From Streptomyces lavendofoliae (GTDB taxonomy: Bacteria; Actinomycetota; Actinomycetes; Streptomycetales; Streptomycetaceae), in assembly GCF_014649735.1 (NCBI RefSeq), contig NZ_BMTP01000003.1, forward strand, positions 434,001 to 498,000: 64,000 nucleotides of DNA, written 5' to 3'. This document shows, piece after piece, positions 8,636-16,377 of the stretch. The notes under the pieces were generated by a model, which ran no database searches, had not been told where the DNA came from, and saw only the letters and a program-made list of their open reading frames with translations. The first letter of the stretch is position 1; each line of letters begins with the position of its first letter. The position numbers were made by a program, and so were the translations under genes.

Positions 8636-8780
8636 TCGCCGTACCCGGCCGGGTGCCGCCGCCGTGCCCACCCGGTGCCGGCGCGTACCCCCACCCGCTG
8701 CCGGCGCCGGGAGTCCTCCGGGTCCGGGCCCCGGCCGGCGTCCTCTCGAACATCTCGGCGGATGCGCATAGCATCCGGCC

Positions 8781-9659
8781 ATGTCCAATGGTCAGTGGTA
8801 TCCCCCGGAGTGGCCCGACCGCATCCGCGCGCTCGCGGGCGGCACGCTCGCGGCCGTGACCCCCAGGCGGGCCGCGACCGTCCTGCTGCTGCGCGACGGT
8901 GCCCGTGGTGCCGAGGTGCACATGGTGCGCCGGCGCACGTCCATGGCCTTCGCGGGCGGCGCGTACGCCTATCCGGGTGGCGGCGTCGACCCCCGCGACG
9001 AGCACCCGGTGCGCTGGGCGGGCCCGGCGCCCGCCGAGTGGGCGGCCCGGCTCGGGGTCGAGGGGCCCGCCGAGGCGCAGGCGATCGTCTGCGCGGCGGT
9101 GCGCGAGACGTACGAGGAGTCCGGCGTCCTGCTCGCCGGCCCGACCGCCGACTCCGTCGTCGCCGACACGAGGGGCGACGACTGGGAGGCCGACCGGGCG
9201 GCCCTGGTGGCGCGTGAGGTGGCCTTCGCGGACTTCCTGGAGCGGCGCGGCCTGGTGCTCCGCTCCGACCTGCTGGGCGCCTGGGCACGCTGGATCACCC
9301 CGGAGTTCGAGCCGCGCCGCTACGACACCTGGTTCTTCGTGGCCGCCCTCCCCGCCGGGCAGCGCGCGTCGAACGCCTCGACGGAGGCCGACCGCACGGT
9401 CTGGGTCCGCCCGGCGGACGCGGCGGCCGGCTACGACCGTGGCGAGCTGCTCATGATGCCGCCGACGATCGCCACGCTGAGGTCGCTGGAGCGGTACCGG
9501 ACGGCCGCGGAGGCCCTGGAGGGGGCGCCGGACCAGGACCTCGCCCCCGTACTGGCGCAGGCGCGCCTGGAGGGCGACCGGGTGGTGCTGAGCTGGCCGG
9601 GGCACGAGGAGTTCACGAAGACGGTCGGCGCGGCCGGCACCGGAGGTGGGGACGCATGA
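8781..9659 (+). CDS. Nudix hydrolase
   Basis: A 292-residue Nudix hydrolase. The Nudix box is split by an insertion: AYPGGGVDP, then about 25 residues later AVRETYEESGVLL, which keeps the catalytic RExxEE. The insertion resembles NUDT19-like enzymes that hydrolyse CoA esters; the substrate here is inferred only. It overlaps the downstream metallo-beta-lactamase-fold gene by 4 bp (ATGA), so the products probably act together. The start ATG at 8781 gives MSNGQWYPPEWP. Confidence 0.88.
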   Translation: MSNGQWYPPEWPDRIRALAGGTLAAVTPRRAATVLLLRDGARGAEVHMVRRRTSMAFAGGAYAYPGGGVDPRDEHPVRWAGPAPAEWAARLGVEGPAEAQAIVCAAVRETYEESGVLLAGPTADSVVADTRGDDWEADRAALVAREVAFADFLERRGLVLRSDLLGAWARWITPEFEPRRYDTWFFVAALPAGQRASNASTEADRTVWVRPADAAAGYDRGELLMMPPTIATLRSLERYRTAAEALEGAPDQDLAPVLAQARLEGDRVVLSWPGHEEFTKTVGAAGTGGGDA

Positions 9660-10486
9660 CGGACGCAGCCGCCCTGCCGGGGCAGCCGCGCGGAGCCGTG
9701 GTCACCGGGCCCGCGACCGAACGGGCCGTCAACGTCCTGGCGCCCAACGCCTCACCGATGACGCTCGACGGGACGAACACCTGGCTCCTCTCGGAGCCGG
9801 ACTCGCCGCTCGCCGTGGTCGTCGACCCCGGCCCGCTGGACGAGGGGCACCTGAGGCGGGTGATCGACACCGCCGAGAGCCTCGGCAAGCGCGTGGCGCT
9901 GACCCTCCTCACGCACGGGCACCCGGACCACGCCGAGGGCGCGGGGCGGTTCGCCGAGCTGACCGGCACCGCCGTGCGGGCCCTGGACCCGGCGCTGCGG
10001 CTCGGTGACGAGGGGCTGTCGGCGGGCCGGGCGATCGAGGTCGGGGGCCTGGAGCTGCGCGTCGTCCCGACGCCCGGCCACACCGCCGACTCGCTCAGCT
10101 TCCACCTGCCGGCCGACCGCGCGGTGCTGACGGGCGACACCGTCCTGGGGCGCGGTACGACGATGGTGGCGCACCCCGACGGGCGGCTGGGGGACTACCT
10201 GGACTCCCTGCGGCGGCTGCGGTCGCTGACGGTCGACGACGGCGTCCACACGGTGCTGCCGGGCCACGGGCCGGTCCTGGAGGACGCGCAGGGGGCGGTC
10301 GAGTACTACCTGGCCCACCGCGCCACGCGGCTCGCCCAGGTGGAGACGGCCGTGGAGAACGGTCACCGGACGGCGGCCGAGGTGGTCGCGCACGTGTACG
10401 CGGACGTCGACCGGTCCCTGTGGCCGGCGGCCGAGCTGTCGGTGCGGGCGCAGCTGGAGTACCTGTCGGAGCACGGGCTGATCTGA
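9656..10486 (+). CDS. Metallo-beta-lactamase-fold hydrolase
   Basis: A 276-residue MBL-fold protein, similar to the LACTB2/glyoxalase-II-like group. Metal ligands are in THGHPDHAEG (HxHxDH), then TPGHTADS, LTGDTVLGRG and LPGHGP. A C-terminal winged-helix-like tail (about residues 220-276, ending QLEYLSEHGLI) is typical of LACTB2-type proteins, several of which are RNA endonucleases; the activity here is not determined. It is translationally coupled to the preceding Nudix gene. The 170 bp that follow are GC-rich with several short self-complementary segments but no single clean terminator. Confidence 0.9.
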   Translation: MTDAAALPGQPRGAVVTGPATERAVNVLAPNASPMTLDGTNTWLLSEPDSPLAVVVDPGPLDEGHLRRVIDTAESLGKRVALTLLTHGHPDHAEGAGRFAELTGTAVRALDPALRLGDEGLSAGRAIEVGGLELRVVPTPGHTADSLSFHLPADRAVLTGDTVLGRGTTMVAHPDGRLGDYLDSLRRLRSLTVDDGVHTVLPGHGPVLEDAQGAVEYYLAHRATRLAQVETAVENGHRTAAEVVAHVYADVDRSLWPAAELSVRAQLEYLSEHGLI

Positions 10487-10659
10487 GGACCCGCCCGCGG
10501 GGCGCGGGAGAGGCCCGGGCGGGCCGCCCGCCCTTCGGGGGAGGACCCGCCCCCGGGGAGCCGGGCGCCCGGCCGTGGGGCGCCTTGAGGCGGGCGGCGG
10601 CGCGGGCCCATGCTTTACGCTCCGCTTACTTCTGCGTTCCGTCCCTGGGGGGATCCTCC

Positions 10660-11544
10660 GTGTTCGTCGTGTCCATCCTGTTGCTCATCGCCGCCGTGGT
10701 GCTGTTCCTCATCGCGCGCGGCTCCGACAATCGCGGTCTCAAGCTCGGCTCGGCCGGCGCGCTGATCGCCGGCCTGTTCGCGGCCGTGGCCAGCTGCGTG
10801 CACGTCATCAGCGCGTACGAGGTCGGGGTGCCCGTGACCTTCGGCAAGGTCGGCACGCCCATGAACTCCGGCATGAACCTGACGTCGCCGTTCACCAACG
10901 TCACCACCTTCTCCACGCGTCCGGTCGACCTGAACCTCTCCGACAAGGACGTCGTCGAGGTCCGCTCCTCGCAGGGCGGCGTGATGTACACGGAGGTGAC
11001 CGTGAAGTGGGCCGTCACCCCGGCCAAGGCGGTCGAGCTGTACAAGCTGGCGGGCAGCGAGGAGGCGATCCAGCAGCGGCTGGTCTTCCCGGACAGCCGG
11101 GAGATCATCCGTAACGTCTTCGCCCGCCACACCAGCGAGGAGGGTTACGCCTCCGCCCGCGAGAAGATCAACACCGAGATCGGCGACCTCATCAAGGAGC
11201 GCCTCGCCCCGCGCGGCATCGCCGTGACGACGGTCAACCTGCGCAACGTGAAGCCGTCCGACCAGCTGCAGAGCCAGATCGACCGCAAGATCCAGCAGCA
11301 GCAGGCCACCGAGCGGGCGACCGAGGCCGCGCGTACGGCGAAGGCCGAGTCGGAGCGGCGCCGGATCGAGGCGGAGGGCATCGCCCGGGCCAACAAGATC
11401 CTGAACGACTCGCTGACCGACAAGGTCCTGCTGAACCAGTGCATCGACGCCTACAAGGAGGCCGCCGCGAAGAACCCGGTGTACGCGGTGCCGTGCGGCG
11501 GGGGCGGCGGCAACCCGCTGATCGTGGACGGCACCAAGAGGTGA
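10660..11544 (+). CDS. SPFH/band-7 membrane protein
   Basis: A 294-residue prohibitin/stomatin-like protein. The GTG at 10660 follows a GGGGGGA site, and the protein begins with two hydrophobic segments (VSILLLIAAVVLFLIA and AGALIAGLFAAVASCV). An SPFH domain follows (about 50-220), then a coiled coil rich in Gln, Glu and Ala (KIQQQQATERATEAARTAKA). It ends with a Gly-rich tail containing one Cys in AVPCGGGGG. Proteins of this class form membrane scaffolds; the role here is unknown. It converges on crp and shares a strong terminator with it. Confidence 0.88.
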   Translation: MFVVSILLLIAAVVLFLIARGSDNRGLKLGSAGALIAGLFAAVASCVHVISAYEVGVPVTFGKVGTPMNSGMNLTSPFTNVTTFSTRPVDLNLSDKDVVEVRSSQGGVMYTEVTVKWAVTPAKAVELYKLAGSEEAIQQRLVFPDSREIIRNVFARHTSEEGYASAREKINTEIGDLIKERLAPRGIAVTTVNLRNVKPSDQLQSQIDRKIQQQQATERATEAARTAKAESERRRIEAEGIARANKILNDSLTDKVLLNQCIDAYKEAAAKNPVYAVPCGGGGGNPLIVDGTKR

Positions 11545-11553
11545 CATGACGGC

Positions 11554-11589
11554 GAATGGGCCGCCCCGGTGCTCCGGGGCGGCCCATTC
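11554..11589. terminator. Bidirectional hairpin between the SPFH gene and crp
   Basis: A perfect 16-bp stem (arms 11554-11569 and 11574-11589) with loop TGCT. It starts 9 bp past the SPFH stop and lies 48 bp beyond the crp stop. Its symmetry suits termination from both convergent genes. Confidence 0.9.
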
Positions 11590-11636
11590 CGTCGTACGGC
11601 GGCGGGCGCGGGTGCGGTGTGCCGTACGCCCGCGCA

Positions 11637-12311
11637 CTAGCGCGAGCGCTTGGCCAGCCGCTCGACGTCCAGCAGGATCACGGCGCGCGCCTCCAGGCGC
11701 AGCCAGCCACGGCCGGCGAAGTCGGCCAGCGCCTTGTTGACCGTCTCGCGGGAGGCGCCGACGAGCTGGGCCAGCTCCTCCTGGGTCAGGTCGTGCACCA
11801 CGTGGATGCCCTCCTCCGACTGGACGCCGAAGCGGCGCGACAGGTCGAGGAGCGCACGGGCGACCCGGCCCGGAACGTCGGAGAAGACCAGGTCGGACAT
11901 CTGGTCGTTGGTCTTGCGCAGGCGGCGGGCGACCGCGCGCAGCAGGGCCGTGGCCACCTCGGGGCGGGCGTTCAGCCAGGGCTGGAGGTCGCCGTGGCCG
12001 AGGCCGAGGAGCTTGACCTCGGTCAGGGCGGTGGCGGTGGCGGTACGGGGCCCCGGGTCGAACAGGGAAAGCTCACCGATCAGCTCACCGGGCCCGAGGA
12101 CGGCGAGCATGTTCTCGCGGCCGTCGGGAGAGGTGCGGTGGAGCTTCACCTTGCCTTCGGTGACCACGTAGAGCCGGTCGCCCGGGTCGCCCTCGTGGAA
12201 GAGCGCGTCGCCACGGGCGAGCGTCACTTCACTCATCGAGGCGCGGAGCTCCGCGGCCTGCTCGTCATCGAGCGCCGCGAAGAGCGGGGCGCGCCGCAGA
12301 ACGTCGTCCAC
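11637..12311 (-). CDS. crp: cAMP receptor protein Crp
   Basis: A 224-residue Crp/Fnr-family regulator. The cyclic-nucleotide-binding domain (about 1-115) includes GELSLFDPGPRTATATA, the phosphate-binding cassette. A helical linker follows, and a winged helix-turn-helix (LTQEELAQLVGASRETVNKA) lies in the C-terminal third. The start is GTG 12311, preceded by a GGAGAG site. In Streptomyces, Crp controls germination and influences antibiotic production (established). It diverges from nth. A match to the Streptomyces Crp-site consensus lies 62-75 bp upstream, suggesting autoregulation. Confidence 0.95.
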   Translation of the reverse strand: MDDVLRRAPLFAALDDEQAAELRASMSEVTLARGDALFHEGDPGDRLYVVTEGKVKLHRTSPDGRENMLAVLGPGELIGELSLFDPGPRTATATALTEVKLLGLGHGDLQPWLNARPEVATALLRAVARRLRKTNDQMSDLVFSDVPGRVARALLDLSRRFGVQSEEGIHVVHDLTQEELAQLVGASRETVNKALADFAGRGWLRLEARAVILLDVERLAKRSR

Positions 12312-12372
12312 GAGTTCTCTCCTATGTCGACCTGCTCAGGGACGTTGTCCCATGATGCCGGACGGTAAAGCA

Positions 12373-12386
12373 GTGCGATCAATCAC
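12373..12386. promoter_or_regulatory. Candidate Crp binding site upstream of crp
   Basis: GTGCGATCAATCAC fits GTG-N8-CAC and matches the Streptomyces Crp consensus GTG(N)6GNCAC except for A in place of the internal G. It lies 62 bp upstream of the crp start and about 107 bp upstream of nth, in the divergent control region. The surrounding sequence is the most AT-rich of the gap. Confidence 0.45.
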
Positions 12387-12492
12387 AACAAGTTTGACGC
12401 ACTGGTACGCGTGTCCGTACGGCAGGGCCCCGATTGGGTCCTGATCGTCGATGGCCGGAGCGGATGTCGGCGGTGGCGCTTAGGCTGGCCGG

Positions 12493-13629
12493 GTGTCCAA
12501 TTCGCCGGTGAGAGCGCAGGTCGAGGGGGCCGGGAGAGTGTCCGGGGAGCAGAATTCCGCTGTGGGCGAACAGGGGTCGGCCAAGCTGGCGAATGCCGCA
12601 AAAGCGGATGAATCAACGAAGCCGAGCAAGGCTGCCAAAGCGGCCAAGACGGCCAAGACGGCCAAGACGGCCAAGACGGCCAAGGCGGCCGAAGAGGCCA
12701 CGCGGGCCGGGACGGCCAAGCCGGTGAAGGCGGCCGGGAGGGCCGGGACGGCCAAGCCGGGCAAGAGCGGGCGGGCGGCCGACGCGGCGACGGCCGGTGA
12801 GGCCGGCGGGACCGGTGAGGCCGGCGGAGCGTCTCGGCGGGCGCCGAGGGCGTGGAAGCCGGAATCGCGTCTGGCGATGGTGCGCCGTGCCCGCAGGATC
12901 AACCGCGAGCTGGCCGAGGTCTATCCGTACGCCCATCCCGAGCTGGACTTCCGCAACCCCTTCGAGCTGCTGGTCGCGACCGTCCTGTCGGCCCAGACGA
13001 CCGACCTGCGCGTCAACCAGACGACCCCCGCGCTCTTCGCGAAGTACCCCACGCCCGAGGACATGGCGGCGGCGGCTCCGGAGGAGCTGGAGGAGATCAT
13101 CCGGCCGACCGGCTTCTTCCGTGCGAAGGCCAGGTCGCTGCTCGGCCTCTCCACGGCGCTGCGGGACGACTTCGGCGGCCAGGTCCCCGGTCGCCTGGAG
13201 GACCTGGTGCGCCTGCCGGGTGTCGGCCGCAAGACGGCGAACGTGGTCCTGGGCAACGCCTTCGGGGTCCCGGGCATCACCGTGGACACCCACTTCGGCC
13301 GGCTGGTCCGGCGGTGGAAGTGGACCGAGCAGGAGGACCCGGAGAAGGTCGAGGCGGAGATCTGCGAGATCTTCCCCAAGTCGGAGTGGACGATGCTCTC
13401 GCACCGGGTCGTCTTCCACGGCCGGCGCATCTGCCACTCCCGCAAGCCGGCCTGCGGTGCCTGCCCGATCGCGCCGCTCTGCCCGGCGTACGGGGAGGGC
13501 GAGACGGACCCGGAGAAGGCGAAGAAGCTCCTCAAGTACGAGATGGGCGGCTATCCGGGCCAGCGCCTCGCCCCGCCGCCGGACTATCCGGGCCGCCCGG
13601 CGGCGCCCCTGGGTACGGGTGACGAGTGA
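12493..13629 (+). CDS. nth: Endonuclease III (DNA glycosylase/AP lyase)
   Basis: A 378-residue Nth protein that excises oxidised pyrimidines. The catalytic core starts near residue 118. The helix-hairpin-helix [18 protein letters not shown] carries the catalytic Lys, and VDTHFGRL the catalytic Asp. The 4Fe-4S ligands follow the pattern C-x6-C-x2-C-x5-C ([17 protein letters not shown]). An unusual N-terminal extension of about 115 residues is low-complexity Lys/Ala ([13 protein letters not shown]) then Gly/Ala; it may be disordered and DNA-binding. The GTG start at 12493 is the first start in the open frame; a start inside the extension cannot be excluded. Confidence 0.93.
   Translation: MSNSPVRAQVEGAGRVSGEQNSAVGEQGSAKLANAAKADESTKPSKAAKAAKTAKTAKTAKTAKAAEEATRAGTAKPVKAAGRAGTAKPGKSGRAADAATAGEAGGTGEAGGASRRAPRAWKPESRLAMVRRARRINRELAEVYPYAHPELDFRNPFELLVATVLSAQTTDLRVNQTTPALFAKYPTPEDMAAAAPEELEEIIRPTGFFRAKARSLLGLSTALRDDFGGQVPGRLEDLVRLPGVGRKTANVVLGNAFGVPGITVDTHFGRLVRRWKWTEQEDPEKVEAEICEIFPKSEWTMLSHRVVFHGRRICHSRKPACGACPIAPLCPAYGEGETDPEKAKKLLKYEMGGYPGQRLAPPPDYPGRPAAPLGTGDE
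12643..12678 (+). repeat. Tandem 9-bp repeat in the nth N-terminal extension
   Basis: Four exact copies of GCCAAGACG, flanked by degenerate copies, encode the AKT-repeat part of the Nth extension. The unit is a multiple of three, so copy-number slippage would keep the frame. Confidence 0.8.
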
Positions 13630-13675
13630 CGGAACGAACCAGTGGGTGGAACGCGTTGTGAAGCCGGGGGTGCCT

Positions 13676-14752
13676 ATGACGCGCGCTGACGAAGACCCGT
13701 ACGACCACGAGCGGGGGACCGACCGCCCGGTCCGCCCGGCCGGGCCGCGACCGGCGCCGGGGGCGGGCATCGAGCCCACCGTCCCCCGCGCGCCCCACCG
13801 CCCTCCGGCGCCCCCCGCCGGCAGCGGAGCCCTCCCGGCGATCACCGGCACCGCCGGCACCGAGGCCGCCCCGGACCGCCGGGCCGTCCGGTCGGCGCAC
13901 CCGGGGAGCCCCGCCCCGCTCACCGCTCACCGGGACCGCCCGGCCCCGCCCGCCGGCCTCGACCGCCCGTCGGCCGCCCATGCCCCTGCGGGCGGGACGG
14001 CCCACGCGGGGAACACGACGCACGCGGCGCACCCGGCGCACGCGGGGCACCCGGCGCACGCGGGGCCGGCCGCGTTCGGCCCCGCGGGCTCGGTCGCCGT
14101 GCGCGAGGAGGGCTTGCCCGACTGGCTGGAACCGGTGGCGCGGATGGCGCGCCAGGTGCGGCCCGAGCAGCTCAGCCGGTTCCTGCCGCCCGCGAGCGGG
14201 GGCCGCCAGTCCGCCGTGCTGATCCTGTTCGGGGAGGGCCCCCGTGGCCCCGAGCTGCTGCTCATGGAGCGCGCCGGCAGCCTCCGCTCCCATGCCGGGC
14301 AGCCGTCCTTCCCCGGCGGCGCCCTCGACCCCGAGGACGGCGACCCGGAAGCCGACGGCCTGGTGCGGGCCGCGCTGCGCGAGGCCGAGGAGGAGACGGG
14401 CCTCGACCCCGCCGGCGTACAGGTCTTCGGCGTGCTGCCACGGCTCTACATCCCGGTCAGCGGCTTCGTCGTGGCCCCCGTCCTGGCCTGGTGGCGCTCC
14501 CCGAGCCCGTTCCACGCCGTCGATCCGGCCGAGACCGCCCGCGTGTTCACCGTCCCCGTGGCGGATCTCACGGATCCCGCCAACCGCGCCACGACCGTCC
14601 ACCCCAGTGGCCACCGCGGTCCGGCATTTCTGGTCGAATCGGCTCTGGTGTGGGGTTTCACCGCCGGGGTGATCGACCGGATCATCCACTTCGCCGGCTG
14701 GGAGCGCCCCTGGGACCGGGGCAAGCAGGTCCCGCTCGACTGGCGCTCATGA
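13676..14752 (+). CDS. Nudix hydrolase, CoA pyrophosphatase type
   Basis: A 358-residue protein with a C-terminal Nudix domain of the NudL/CoA-diphosphatase type. It shows SHAGQPSFPGGALDP followed by ALREAEEETGL, the core of the Nudix box. The first ~150 residues are Pro/Ala/His-rich and probably disordered, with repeats such as HPAHAGHPAHAG. Two starts are possible: ATG 13676, or GTG 13658 which has a better-spaced GGGTGGA site and adds six residues. It lies 46 bp after nth. In mycobacteria a thioredoxin-like gene separates nth from this Nudix gene (recalled); here it is absent. Confidence 0.85.
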   Translation: MTRADEDPYDHERGTDRPVRPAGPRPAPGAGIEPTVPRAPHRPPAPPAGSGALPAITGTAGTEAAPDRRAVRSAHPGSPAPLTAHRDRPAPPAGLDRPSAAHAPAGGTAHAGNTTHAAHPAHAGHPAHAGPAAFGPAGSVAVREEGLPDWLEPVARMARQVRPEQLSRFLPPASGGRQSAVLILFGEGPRGPELLLMERAGSLRSHAGQPSFPGGALDPEDGDPEADGLVRAALREAEEETGLDPAGVQVFGVLPRLYIPVSGFVVAPVLAWWRSPSPFHAVDPAETARVFTVPVADLTDPANRATTVHPSGHRGPAFLVESALVWGFTAGVIDRIIHFAGWERPWDRGKQVPLDWRS

Positions 14753-14820
14753 CAGGCTGACGCTGTGTTCCGCGGCCGAATGGGGCGGCTGGGGCGACCG
14801 GAGACGAATCTGCGAGGCTA

Positions 14821-16026
14821 ATGACGGTGAACGTGCTGGACATTCTGCTGCTGCTCGCCGCCGTGTGGTTCGCGATCGTCGGATACCGCCAAGGCTTCGT
14901 CGTCGGCATCCTGTCGGTGATCGGCTTCCTCGGTGGCGGGCTCGTCGCGGTCTACCTCCTGCCCCTGGTCTGGGGGCCGCTGACGGACCACGCCAAGGTG
15001 TCGACGACCGCCGCGATCGTCGCCGTCGTCATCGTGATCGTCTGTGCCTCGGTGGGCCAGGCGTTCACCACCCACCTCGGCAACAAGCTGCGCCGCCACA
15101 TCACCTGGTCGCCCGCCCGCGCGCTGGACGCCACGGGCGGCGCCCTCGTCAACGTGGTCGCGATGCTGCTCGTGGCGTGGCTGCTCGGTTCCTTCCTGGC
15201 CCAGACCACCCTGCCCACGCTCGGCAAGGAGGTCCGCAACTCCAAGGTCCTCCTCGGGGTCTCCCGGGTGATGCCCGCCCAGGCCTCCACCTGGTTCACC
15301 GACTTCACCTCCGTACTGGCGCAGAACGGCTTTCCGCAGGTCTTCAGCCCGTTCGCCAACGAACCCATCACCGAGGTGCGCGCCCCCGACCCGGCGCTCG
15401 CGGGCAGTCCGGTGGCGGCCCGCGCCAAGAACTCGATCGTCAAGGTCGTCGGTACGGCGCCCAGCTGCGGCAAGGTCCTCGAAGGCACCGGGTTCGTCTT
15501 CGCCGAGCGCCGCGTCATGACCAACGCCCACGTGGTCGGCGGAGTCGACGAGCCGACCGTGCAGATCGGCGGCGAGGGCCGGCGGTACGACGCGAAGGTC
15601 GTCCTGTACGACTGGCAGCGCGACATCGCCGTACTGGACGTGCCCGACCTGGAGGCCGAGCCGCTCCGGTTCACGGACGCCGACGCGCGGAGCGGTGACA
15701 ACGCGATCGTCGCGGGCTTCCCGGAGAACGGCGCGTACGACGTCCGCTCCGCGCGCGTACGCGGCCGGATCAACGCCAATGGCCCGGACATCTACCACCG
15801 GGGCGAGGTGCGCCGCGACGTGTACTCGCTGTACGCGACGGTCCGCCAGGGCAACTCCGGCGGCCCGCTGCTCACGGCGGACGGCGAGGTGTACGGGGTG
15901 ATCTTCGCGAGGTCGCTGGACGACCCGAACACCGGTTACGCCTTGACGTCCGACGAGATCCGCCAGGACATCGAGCTCGGCCGGACCGCCAACCAGCAGG
16001 TGGACAGCCAGGGCTGCGCTCTCTGA
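14821..16026 (+). CDS. marP: Membrane serine protease MarP-like
   Basis: A 401-residue protein. An N-terminal CvpA-like membrane domain has about four transmembrane segments (residues 1-130), then a short linker, then a chymotrypsin-like protease domain outside the membrane. The catalytic triad is visible: His237 in TNAHVVGG, Asp268 in QRDIAVLD and Ser346 in GNSGGP. MarP of M. tuberculosis confers acid resistance by cleaving a peptidoglycan hydrolase (established there). The protease domain has a pair of cysteines (SCGK and QGCAL) positioned like the disulfide of MarP. It follows the Nudix gene after 68 bp and faces a small convergent gene. Confidence 0.92.
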   Translation: MTVNVLDILLLLAAVWFAIVGYRQGFVVGILSVIGFLGGGLVAVYLLPLVWGPLTDHAKVSTTAAIVAVVIVIVCASVGQAFTTHLGNKLRRHITWSPARALDATGGALVNVVAMLLVAWLLGSFLAQTTLPTLGKEVRNSKVLLGVSRVMPAQASTWFTDFTSVLAQNGFPQVFSPFANEPITEVRAPDPALAGSPVAARAKNSIVKVVGTAPSCGKVLEGTGFVFAERRVMTNAHVVGGVDEPTVQIGGEGRRYDAKVVLYDWQRDIAVLDVPDLEAEPLRFTDADARSGDNAIVAGFPENGAYDVRSARVRGRINANGPDIYHRGEVRRDVYSLYATVRQGNSGGPLLTADGEVYGVIFARSLDDPNTGYALTSDEIRQDIELGRTANQQVDSQGCAL

Positions 16027-16041
16027 GCCGGCGGGACGTGC

Positions 16042-16221
16042 CTAGGGGCGCGTGTGGCGAAGGCGCGCCGAGACCCAGCGGGCCCGGCGGCGGAGGATGA
16101 GGGAGATCCCCAGCCGGGGATCCGGCCCCTGGGCGACCGGCGGGCCGCTCCTCGGGGGAATCGGCGCAGAGGCCGAGCGGCGGTTCCGTGCTGAGTCAGC
16201 GTAGTCGTGCGTCCAGCCCAT
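16042..16221 (-). CDS. 59-residue conserved-looking small protein
   Basis: The minus strand encodes MGWTHDYADSARNRRSAS at the start, then a Pro-rich middle, then GPDPRLGISLILRRRARWVS and a basic end (RLRHTRP). The start matches small Streptomyces proteins I recall next to marP, and the RLG-LILRR-ARW segment looks like a short amphipathic basic helix. It has no signal peptide. It is the only frame in the gap between marP and the hydrolase with this character. The function is unknown. Two CAATTG palindromes lie 49-78 bp upstream of the start. Confidence 0.65.
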   Translation of the reverse strand: MGWTHDYADSARNRRSASAPIPPRSGPPVAQGPDPRLGISLILRRRARWVSARLRHTRP

Positions 16222-16269
16222 ACCCCGACGTTTGCCCGGGCCCCATGGTCCGTAACCGCCCCGGGGAGG

Positions 16270-16299
16270 GCCAATTGGCCTATGCGCCGGGCAATTGGC
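16270..16299. promoter_or_regulatory. Two CAATTG palindromes 20 bp apart
   Basis: GCCAATTGGC (16270-16279) and GCAATTGGC (16291-16299) have centres exactly 20 bp apart, about two helical turns, in otherwise GC-rich DNA. They sit upstream of the 59-residue gene and downstream of the epoxide-hydrolase-like gene. This is a plausible operator for the small gene, but no regulator is known. Confidence 0.4.
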
Positions 16300-16377
16300 T
16301 GATCGTCATACCATCGTTCCGGCTTGTGCTCGTGTGATCGCCCGCATCCCGGGGCGCCACCCGGCCGTGCGGGGCGC

